NCBI GenBank assembly: GCA_902464035.1
Contig: CABQHT010000061.1
Span: 1 to 11,142, forward strand
Direction: 5' to 3'
From: an uncultured Collinsella sp.
Lineage (GTDB): Bacteria; Actinomycetota; Coriobacteriia; Coriobacteriales; Coriobacteriaceae
DNA: 11,142 bases
In this document: positions 1 to 5,787 of the stretch, piece by piece
Numbering within the stretch: position 1 is the first letter of the stretch
How the letters are laid out: every line of letters begins with the position of its first letter
The notes under the pieces: model-generated
Seen by the model: the letters and a program-made list of their open reading frames with translations, nothing else
The model's database searches: none
Told to the model about the DNA's origin: nothing
Made by a program: the position numbers and the translations under genes

Positions 1-195
1 GGACTTACTGTACTGGCTATGTACCCATTGCCGTGCATTTAATCACGCGGATTCCCAAAGACCCGAATAACGATTGCTTGATACCGCATACCGAAGTCTC
101 GCACTTTTCTGTGGCAAAGTGCGCTATAGGAGGGAGCCGGCGACTTTGTATTTGGTCCCGAAAATTGGCTTTGACCTGCTGGTTTTATAGAGATG
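1..195. other. intergenic, no supported gene
   Basis: I see no convincing gene here. A plus-strand frame stays open from the window edge to 266, but its translation is rich in Cys and Trp and runs straight through the terminator at 196-229. A short minus-strand frame ends at 39 and is equally unlike a protein. The only structure is an 8-bp hairpin, CGCACTTT at 100-107 with AAAGTGCG at 116-123, which has no T-run on either side. It could be the leader or tail of a gene outside the window. Confidence 0.4.
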
Positions 196-229
196 AAAAA
201 GCCGGGCTCCCCTATTGGGGAAGCCCGGC
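196..229 (-). terminator. Rho-independent terminator of the solute-binding lipoprotein gene
   Basis: Read on the minus strand, a GC-rich stem is followed by five T residues (AAAAA at 196-200 on plus). GCCGGGCT (201-208) pairs with AGCCCGGC (222-229), and CCCC (209-212) pairs with GGGG (217-220). There is a TATT loop and one bulged A. It lies about 67 nt beyond the stop codon of the lipoprotein gene, so it is the natural end of that transcript. Confidence 0.85.
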
Positions 230-295
230 AGTGCGTGTTGAAACCGTGAAGGGGCATCTCTCCTAGCGCATAGGAGACGCCACCCCTAGCAATAA

Positions 296-1303
296 CTAGC
301 TATTAAGCTTGTTAATGTCGTCGTCGGTGATGGTGTCTTCCTGGCTGGACGATTTGTCTTCGGAGGATGCGGTCTCATTGTTGGAATCGGAGGACTCGCT
401 GCCGGAGGATGTGGTCTCGCTGGACTCAGAGTCGCCCGGCTGCACGTTAGCGCCCGAAACCGTCTTAGTGGTGAGGTCGTAGGGCATCGTGCCGTACCAG
501 ACGCAGTGGACCGCCTCGAGCGTGCCGTCGGCCGTAATACCGTCGAGGGCATCGCTCACGGCACGACACAGTTCGTCATTGGACGAAAGGCCTGCAACAC
601 CAAGCGTCGAGGGCGCCTCGAGCGCACCGACATAGGAGATCTCGCTCATCAGTCGCGCAAGGTAACCGCCAGCCGTGGAGTCGCAGATCACATAGTCGAC
701 CTCGCCGGACTCGAGCGCCTCAAAGCACTCGTTGATGTTGGAGTAAGTCTTTTGGTTGGCGGTGATGCTCTGCTTAGCAAGCGCCTCCTGCGAGGCCGAG
801 GACATCTGGATACCCAGAGTAGACGTGTTAAGGGTATCGGTGGAAACGCTCAGCGACCCACCATCGCTGGTTTTACCGAACACGGAAGCGGCATCGTACA
901 GGCACGTGCCGAGCGAGCTAACGTCCCCATCCGTGGAGTTGATCTCGCCGATAAAGATATCAGCCTTTTTGTCACCGAGCGCGGAACCTGCCGAGGACGC
1001 ATCGACAAAGGCGACCTTAAGGCCCATGCGGCTTGCGAGGGCGCGGGCAGCGTCGACTGCATACCCCGTGAGCTCGCCGTCAGCGCCCTGCATGGCCTGC
1101 GGCGCATCGGAGGTATCGAGGGCAACCGTCAGGGTACCGGGGGTGACCAGGGCATCATCCGACACCGCGGGCGTGACGGTCTCGTACTCGATCTGGTCGA
1201 TCGTGGGAGTCGTGAACGTAGACAGCGGGTTGAACGCGCATCCGCTCAGGCCCAAAACGGCGATGACCGCTGCGGTCCCAGCACCTAACCGAGCCGCGTG
1301 CAT
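296..1303 (-). CDS. family 3 extracellular solute-binding lipoprotein
   Basis: Predicted lipid-anchored substrate-binding protein of the SBP_bac_3 (amino-acid/polar solute) type. From the chosen start it is 335 aa. A signal peptide with hydrophobic stretch TAAVIAVLG leads to lipobox LSGC, with acylated Cys22. The binding domain begins near residue 58 (GTLTVALDTSD), continues through GELTGYAVDAARALASRMG, KADIFIGEI and an EVDYVICDS segment, and ends near residue 287. A Ser/Glu/Asp-rich low-complexity tail of about 48 residues follows. The usual T-x-E-R ligand-contact segment after the GEI strand is not evident, so the ligand is uncertain. No permease or ATPase gene is nearby, so it is an orphan or the transporter lies elsewhere. 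Start: ATG at 1303 has GAGGGG 7 nt upstream. ATG at 1321 is nearly as good. An in-frame ATG at 1540 lacks a ribosome site but the extra codons look coding-like. Terminator at 196-229. Confidence 0.8.
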   Translation of the reverse strand: MHAARLGAGTAAVIAVLGLSGCAFNPLSTFTTPTIDQIEYETVTPAVSDDALVTPGTLTVALDTSDAPQAMQGADGELTGYAVDAARALASRMGLKVAFVDASSAGSALGDKKADIFIGEINSTDGDVSSLGTCLYDAASVFGKTSDGGSLSVSTDTLNTSTLGIQMSSASQEALAKQSITANQKTYSNINECFEALESGEVDYVICDSTAGGYLARLMSEISYVGALEAPSTLGVAGLSSNDELCRAVSDALDGITADGTLEAVHCVWYGTMPYDLTTKTVSGANVQPGDSESSETTSSGSESSDSNNETASSEDKSSSQEDTITDDDINKLNS

Positions 1304-1557
1304 CAAGCTGCCCCTCACCATGTCCACTACCCTGCCTTCTGTGTCGTATACGATCCGTGCGTTGCGCGGAATATCAGATTGTTCCCACCAGCTGACCTGG
1401 TATTTGACCCCACACTTGCGCACCGGGGTGTTTGCTCGGGAGGCCGCAGCCACCTTCACGACTGGCCCGCTCGCCCGCGAGGCGGTATTGCCCCAAAGAA
1501 AGTAGAACGGACGGTGCGGCTTACATCTAGGACGCGCCATGATCGCGCCGCGCGCAC

Positions 1558-1623
1558 GCGGTCGCTTACGTGGATCCCTTTGACCGCGTCTGTCTTGGAC
1601 TAGGACGGGCATTTCGTCCGTCC
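1558..1623 (-). promoter_or_regulatory. possible structured 5' leader of the lipoprotein gene
   Basis: Between the candidate promoter and the lipoprotein gene, two short hairpins are visible: GGACGG/CCGTCC (1603-1608 with 1618-1623) and GCGGTC/GACCGC (1558-1563 with 1582-1587). Each stem is 6 bp. If transcription begins near 1646, the leader to the start at 1303 is about 340 nt, which is long. I recognise no known riboswitch. In GC-rich DNA such stems can arise by chance. Confidence 0.25.
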
Positions 1624-1652
1624 GCAACCACAGCCTGGTAGGAACGTAGCGC

Positions 1653-1681
1653 ATTATAGCTAAGTTCAAGCTAAAGTTTAA
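1653..1681 (-). promoter_or_regulatory. sigma-70-type promoter for the lipoprotein gene
   Basis: On the minus strand a perfect -10 box TATAAT (plus coordinates 1653-1658) is preceded, 17 nt away, by TTAAAC (1676-1681), a weak -35 box with three of six consensus bases. It lies in an AT-rich pocket within otherwise GC-rich DNA. Transcription would start near 1646 and run into the lipoprotein gene. Confidence 0.55.
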
Positions 1682-1753
1682 GGTTAGGGGCGTCATTCGC
1701 ATCGCGAGTACAGATTTCGCAGGTCGGAGTGGGCTATTCGTGCCCCTGTGAAG

Positions 1754-1800
1754 CCCGGAGCTCCCCCTATGGGGAGCTCCGGGGCACCCTTCCTAGGGTG
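1754..1800 (-). terminator. tandem GC-rich hairpins, terminator-like without a T-run
   Basis: Two adjoining perfect stems. The first pairs CCCGGAGCTCCCC (1754-1766) with GGGGAGCTCCGGG (1771-1783), 13 bp with a 4-nt loop. The second pairs CACCCT (1785-1790) with AGGGTG (1795-1800), 6 bp with a TCCT loop. Their style resembles the terminator at 196-229, but no T-run follows on either strand. They lie between the end of the nuclease-like gene and the lipoprotein promoter. They may be the original transcription end of the upstream operon, now separated from it by the inserted repeat element. Confidence 0.4.
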
Positions 1801-1803
1801 CTG

Positions 1804-2020
1804 TGGCCAAAAAATGGCAAATATGAGTACTGTCACCAATTTAGCAACAGGCAATTTTGGCCTCTCGGACAGATTATGCGCTCAGTGTCGCCAACCTGAT
1901 GCTTAGTTATTCTACATTTGTTTATTATCTTCTTACTTTATGACGCCTCCGAGTCCTAAATTCCTTGATCTTGCTGTTACTGATTTAGTGACAGTACTCA
2001 TATTTGCCATATTTTGGCCA
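1804..2020. mobile_element. MITE-like element with 45-bp terminal inverted repeats
   Basis: Left arm 1804-1848 and right arm 1976-2020 are inverted copies matching at 40 of 45 positions. The outer 33 nt differ at one position only. Both ends begin TGGCCA. The roughly 127-nt centre is AT-rich compared with its surroundings and encodes no transposase. The size, long terminal inverted repeats, lack of a gene and intergenic position fit a miniature inverted-repeat element moved by a transposase encoded elsewhere. I see no clear target-site duplication (left flank GTGCTG, right flank GGGCAT). It could instead be a non-mobile long palindrome that folds as RNA. Each arm read inward has an ATG followed by codons for MANMSTVT, giving short reading frames of 30 and 25 codons, probably fortuitous. 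Confidence 0.6.
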
Positions 2021-2054
2021 GGGCATATGATTAACCCCCTATTTTCGACGTGAA

Positions 2055-3167
2055 TTAGACCGGCTTAAGCCCAAAACACGCCCGCAGCGTGTTAAGCAAC
2101 GCCTCTTGCTTCTTCCTGCGGGCATCGACACGATTCCGGTACCGCTTTCGCATACGCTGGTGGATGCGCCATGCGAGCGCTTCCATCGCTTCCATGTCGC
2201 AGAGCATTTCGTTGTTGACCGTCGCGACCTCGATTCCCATAGTAATCAAGCCCGTGTTGCGTTTTTCATCATGGATACGTCCCCCCCCCCGGGAGGAATG
2301 GCCCAGCTCACCGTTGTATTCCAGGTCAAACCGGGCTGCTTCCTGATACGCATCGCAAACTGCATGCGGCATCCCCGAGATTGCCTGCGCACGGTCATCG
2401 AACTCGATCTTGTAGTCGGTCTTAAAAGGTCCGCAGGCAAACCCGCCATAGGAAAACGGAAGCGAAAACAGAGCGAGCATGATGCACTCCATGGGCGAGA
2501 GCAGGTTTTCTGACAAGTAGGGACACAGACGCTGCAATTGTTTGGCCGTGCTTCCCTTGCATGTCGCAAGGTAATCTGCCAGGCGATCGGGCGTCAGCGC
2601 CGGCTCGACTTCAAAGTAGCCCACGTCTGCTGGCTGGTCCTTGTCCTTTGCAAGTTTATTCGTAACAGGCGAGGTGTAGGGAGGCAGATACTTCCCGCGG
2701 TCGCTCAGTGAAATCTTAGAGCACAGCTCCTGGGCCAGGGCAAACGCCTGGATGCAGCCGACCTCGCGCGCAACGGCAACACAAAGGGCCTCGGGAGATA
2801 GGCTGTACACCCCCGGTTCCACCTCTAGAATCGAGCCGGCGGGCAACCCGGAACACACGGACCAGCCTACGCCAGGCATGCGGCGGCGCTGCGCCGCAGA
2901 TCCCACCAGCAAGCACAGATCTTCTTGCACCTCGCCACTTTTGGCTCCAATTCGCACCAAGTCAGGAAGATAGATATCCTCGGTCGAGGGCGACGACGTG
3001 CGCAGCACACGGCGCTCATCATCGGGATTAAGGTCCTTCCAGCTGATATAGCCCATCTGCCGGCGCTCGGCGCGCATCATGCGCAGCGCCGAGGCGCCTG
3101 TTAGGATTACGGAAGCCGCTAGCTGTTCGCCTGTCGGCTCGTTGCGCCGCTCAATCTTCACTGCCAC
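2055..3167 (-). CDS. predicted DUF559/AbiEi-like protein with PD-(D/E)XK nuclease-fold C-terminus
   Basis: A 370-aa accessory protein, last in the tmk operon and 10 nt after comF. Start: GTG at 3167, with GGGGTGG about 4 nt upstream. The reading frame is open further upstream only because it is a shadow of comF. The N-terminal half (for example LTGASALRMMRAERR, then a V-G-W and G-V-Y segment) resembles coriobacterial AbiEi-type proteins. The C-terminal part matches the DUF559/Vsr-like pattern: Glu227 in SPMEC, Asp272 in VCDAY, then FDLEYNGELGH with Glu283, Asn285 and His290, then D300xxR303, and MGIEVATV as the last strand. I infer a metal-dependent nuclease or a degenerate DNA-binding relative, perhaps for phage defence or toxin-antitoxin function. 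A Lys/Arg-rich helix closes the protein. Codons 293-296 hold a run of ten G residues. The fold call is by eye only, and the substrate is unknown. Confidence 0.65.
   Translation of the reverse strand: MAVKIERRNEPTGEQLAASVILTGASALRMMRAERRQMGYISWKDLNPDDERRVLRTSSPSTEDIYLPDLVRIGAKSGEVQEDLCLLVGSAAQRRRMPGVGWSVCSGLPAGSILEVEPGVYSLSPEALCVAVAREVGCIQAFALAQELCSKISLSDRGKYLPPYTSPVTNKLAKDKDQPADVGYFEVEPALTPDRLADYLATCKGSTAKQLQRLCPYLSENLLSPMECIMLALFSLPFSYGGFACGPFKTDYKIEFDDRAQAISGMPHAVCDAYQEAARFDLEYNGELGHSSRGGGRIHDEKRNTGLITMGIEVATVNNEMLCDMEAMEALAWRIHQRMRKRYRNRVDARRKKQEALLNTLRACFGLKPV
2281..2290 (-). repeat. homopolymeric tract of ten G (coding strand)
   Basis: The plus strand reads ten consecutive C residues, so the coding strand of the nuclease-like gene has ten G. 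They encode the RGGG segment between the conserved His290 and the D300xxR303 motif. At the present length the frame is intact. With nine G the protein would end after DVSMMKNATRA (stop near 2246). With eleven it would end after TYP. Such tracts slip easily in replication, so this is a candidate phase-variation switch. Confidence 0.85.
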
Positions 3168-3177
3168 AAAACCACCC

Positions 3178-3984
3178 CTACCAAACACGTGCGATAGCAA
3201 GGCCATCGACTGCCGCAGCGCCGGCACGCTTGAGCTCCGCCGAGGCTGCTGCCATGGTCGCGCCCGTGGTGATAACGTCATCGATAAGCAGTAGGCGGCG
3301 GCCGTGCACGTCCTCAACCGTCTCGTACATGCCTTGGGCACGCTCGCGACGCTCCTCACGACCGAGTTCGCGCTGGTCGCCATGCCCGTACTTGACGAGG
3401 GCATCGAGCAGAGGAACACCCGACAGCTCGCAAAATGGGCGCGCAATGGCCTCCATATGATCAAAGCCACGCCGCCGAAACGCTGCCGCCGTCGCAGGCA
3501 CAAACACCACCGCATCCGCACCGGACAGCACGCCTCCGTAGCGATCGGGCGCTACGACCTGGGCATGCAGGGCGGTGTCGTAGAGCAGCTCCGCCAGATA
3601 CGGAGCCAGACGTCGCTCGCCCGCGTCCTTGTACGCTTTAATGATGCGCGGCAGCGGATGCGCATAGACGGAGCACGCCAGGCAGCGGTCGAGCGCCTCC
3701 GCCATTGCCGAGGACGTGCCCTCGACCGAACACTCAGTGCACAGCAAATCCCCAAACGGGGAGCCGCATCGGGTACAGCTATGACGTGGGTCGATGAGCG
3801 TGAGCGCGGCCAGGCAGTCTTGGCAAATAAGCGCACCGGCGCGCTCGCAGCCGGCACATCGTATTGGCGACAATACCTCGAGTGCCTCGCGTGCCGCCCG
3901 CTCGGCAAACGGCAGCAATTCGTCCGCAAACGGTAGGGCGCCGGCACCCTGCAGACGGCTCAATTTGTTCAGATGGCTCTTCAA
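3178..3984 (-). CDS. comF: ComF family phosphoribosyltransferase-like protein
   Basis: A 268-aa ComF-family protein of ordinary length. The family consists of a zinc-binding N-terminal part and a phosphoribosyltransferase fold. In transformable bacteria ComF helps take single-stranded DNA through the membrane. Seen here: Cys pairs CAGC (43-46), CQDC (54-57), CTRC (70-73) and CTEC (82-85), forming zinc ribbons. A conserved VPATAAAFRRRGFDH segment (162-176) corresponds to the family's R-R-G-F-N motif. The PRPP loop LLLIDDVITTGAT is at 231-243. Start is TTG at 3984; no ATG or GTG is available in frame nearby, and AGGGAGGG lies 7 nt upstream. That ribosome site sits in the 3' arm of an 11-bp hairpin (see 3985-4022). 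ComF follows ricT after 102 nt and precedes the nuclease-like gene by 10 nt. Other competence genes are not in view. Confidence 0.9.
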   Translation of the reverse strand: MKSHLNKLSRLQGAGALPFADELLPFAERAAREALEVLSPIRCAGCERAGALICQDCLAALTLIDPRHSCTRCGSPFGDLLCTECSVEGTSSAMAEALDRCLACSVYAHPLPRIIKAYKDAGERRLAPYLAELLYDTALHAQVVAPDRYGGVLSGADAVVFVPATAAAFRRRGFDHMEAIARPFCELSGVPLLDALVKYGHGDQRELGREERRERAQGMYETVEDVHGRRLLLIDDVITTGATMAAASAELKRAGAAAVDGLAIARVW

Positions 3985-4022
3985 GACACAACCCTCCCTA
4001 CGTTCGGTCGCAGGGAGGGTTG
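3985..4022 (-). promoter_or_regulatory. hairpin sequestering the comF ribosome binding site
   Basis: On the minus strand CAACCCTCCCT (4022 to 4012) pairs perfectly over 11 bp with AGGGAGGGTTG (3999 to 3989), leaving a 12-nt loop. The 3' arm contains the strong Shine-Dalgarno sequence AGGGAGGG, 7 nt before the TTG start of comF. Folding would hide it from ribosomes. No T-run follows, so it is not a standard terminator. This may tune comF expression relative to ricT, but no regulator is identifiable. A weaker 6-bp stem (TACCCC/GGGGTA, 4040-4060) lies just upstream. Confidence 0.5.
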
Positions 4023-4086
4023 TTGATTCAGCGCTATGGTACCCCGACGCGATTGGGGTAAGGCGGGTTAAATCCGCTCGCGGGCG

Positions 4087-5787
4087 TTATTCGCCGGCGG
4101 GCGGTTGTGGTGCGGCCGAAGACGGGGTCGAGCCCTCGCCACCATCCTGGCGCGGCTTGCGGGAACGGCGACGACGACGGCGCTTTTGACCCTGGTCGGC
4201 CGAGCCCTCGCCACCGCGATCCTCGCGCCGCTCGCGCTCGTCGCGAGCGGCGCCACGCGAAGCCTTGGCAGCCGCTCCCCCGCCATCTCCGGGACGACGG
4301 CGCGTGACCTTGACCTCGCCATCCGAGACCTGATCGGCAACGGAGGGCACTGAGGGCTTCTGCTGCGCGCCCGAGGAATGGCGACGACGCGGACGCGGGG
4401 CGCGCTCCTCCTCGCCACGCGACTTGCCACCCTTGTCGGCAGGCGTATCGGAACCCGAACCACCCTTGGGAGCAGCACCGGCTTCACGGGCAGCTGCGGC
4501 GCGGAAGGCGTCCTCGCGCTCCTCGCTCGACAAATGGCGGCGGCGACGGCGCGTGGGATTCATGCCACCGCCGCGATTCTGCTGCTGGGGCTGCTGAGCC
4601 TCGCGCTCGCGGGGGGAATTCTTGCCTGTAGCCGCGGCCTCGCCGACATCGCCCGAGCCCGCGCGCTTGCGACGACGACGGCCACCGGCGGCCTCCTCGG
4701 CCTCAGGCGTTGCGGCATTGCCACGGCCCTTTCCGCGGCCACGACCCTCGCCCTGCCCCTGACCGGCGCGAGCATCGGATTCAGCATCGCGACGACGGCG
4801 CTTGGGCATCGACGTACCGGCCAGACGGTCGGCGCCCGACAGGCCATCGCCCACGTCGACGCCGTTCTCGCGGTCGAGCTCCATGAGCGCCAGACGCATC
4901 TCGGGCGACTCGATGCGCTCGAGCACATCGCGCGTCACGCAGTCGGGGCGGCAATTGCAGCCCTGCTCGGCAGCCTTCTTCTTGCAGCCCTCCGAGCAGG
5001 TCATATCGGCCAGGTTGACCTTAAAGACCTTGCCGTTCTCCAGGCGCAGCACCAGCTGCTCGCGCGGCGTGTCATATTCCTGAATACGCGCCTTGCCGAG
5101 CGGCGTATCGATGAGCGTCTTCTTTTTGGGCGCACGGCTCTTGAAGTCCTTGTACGCTTCGAACTCATAGCGCAGGCAGCACATCAGGCGGCCGCAAACG
5201 CCGCTGATCTTGGAGGAATTGAGCGGCAGGTCCTGCTCTTTTGCCATGCGGATCGAGACGGGCTCAAACTGTCCGCCAAAGCGCGTGCAACAGAGCTCCT
5301 GGCCGCACTGGGCATAGCCGCCCACCAGGCGAGTCTCGTCGCGCACGCCGATCTGGCGCATGTCGACGCGAATGTGCAGCGTCGAGGACAGATCCTTGAC
5401 GAGCTGGCGAAAATCGACGCGCTCCTCGGCGGCAAAGTAGAACACGGCCTTCTCGCCGCCAAACAGGTACTCGACGCCGACCGGCTTCATCTCGAGGTCG
5501 AGTTCTTTGACCAGACGGCGGAAATCGATCATGGCCTCGTCGCCCTGGATGGCAAGATCGTCGGCAAGCTGCAGGTCGATGTCGCTCGCCACGCGCAGTA
5601 CGGGCTTGAGCGGCTGACCGATCTCTTCTTGCGGCACCTCGAAGGGATCGGCCGTGACCAAGCCGATCTCGGTTCCGCGCTCGGTGGAGCAAATGGCATA
5701 ATCGGCCTCGAGGATATCCAGGTCCTGCGGGTCAAACCACAGGTCGCGCGAGGCGTAGGTAAACTTAACGGGTACGACTAACGGCAT
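4087..5787 (-). CDS. ricT: PSP1-domain protein RicT (YaaT-like) with long Arg/Gly-rich tail
   Basis: A 566-aa PSP1/RicT protein. In Bacillus subtilis RicT acts with RicA and RicF as an Fe-S-containing complex that directs RNase Y to process certain mRNAs. The family core is about residues 1-290. The signature Cys segments are GGYAQCGQELCCTRFGG (Cys161, 166, 167) and KISGVCGRLMCCLRYE (Cys198, 203, 204). A further cluster, Cys264, 268, 277, 279 and 283, could bind a metal or cluster. From about residue 328 to the end runs a roughly 240-residue low-complexity tail with repeated Arg clusters, Gly, Ala and acidic patches. Family members usually have about 270-290 residues, so the tail doubles the protein. 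I infer a disordered RNA-binding extension. Start ATG at 5787 overlaps the holB stop by 10 nt, with AGGAAGG 7 nt upstream, so translation is probably coupled. Confidence 0.9.
   Translation of the reverse strand: MPLVVPVKFTYASRDLWFDPQDLDILEADYAICSTERGTEIGLVTADPFEVPQEEIGQPLKPVLRVASDIDLQLADDLAIQGDEAMIDFRRLVKELDLEMKPVGVEYLFGGEKAVFYFAAEERVDFRQLVKDLSSTLHIRVDMRQIGVRDETRLVGGYAQCGQELCCTRFGGQFEPVSIRMAKEQDLPLNSSKISGVCGRLMCCLRYEFEAYKDFKSRAPKKKTLIDTPLGKARIQEYDTPREQLVLRLENGKVFKVNLADMTCSEGCKKKAAEQGCNCRPDCVTRDVLERIESPEMRLALMELDRENGVDVGDGLSGADRLAGTSMPKRRRRDAESDARAGQGQGEGRGRGKGRGNAATPEAEEAAGGRRRRKRAGSGDVGEAAATGKNSPREREAQQPQQQNRGGGMNPTRRRRRHLSSEEREDAFRAAAAREAGAAPKGGSGSDTPADKGGKSRGEEERAPRPRRRHSSGAQQKPSVPSVADQVSDGEVKVTRRRPGDGGGAAAKASRGAARDERERREDRGGEGSADQGQKRRRRRRSRKPRQDGGEGSTPSSAAPQPPAGE

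Noticed and set aside
33..266. Small plus-strand reading frame at the left edge (77 codons)
   Set aside because: It runs through a clear terminator hairpin, has an unusual Cys/Trp-rich composition and no ribosome site.
506..1505. Long plus-strand frames opposite the lipoprotein gene
   Set aside because: They are antisense shadows; the minus strand encodes a recognisable solute-binding lipoprotein.
3168..3521. N-terminal extension of the nuclease-like protein into comF
   Set aside because: The extra ~118 codons overlap a well-supported comF in another frame and read as Arg/Ser-rich shadow. GTG at 3167 has a ribosome site.
4036..4060. Small stem TACCCC/GGGGTA between ricT and comF as a terminator
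   Set aside because: Only 6 bp with no T-run; not enough to claim termination.
4378..5781. 467-codon plus-strand frame opposite ricT
   Set aside because: The product is Ala/Leu/His-rich with no motif, and the opposite strand encodes a clear RicT with signature cysteines. GC-rich DNA creates such long shadows.
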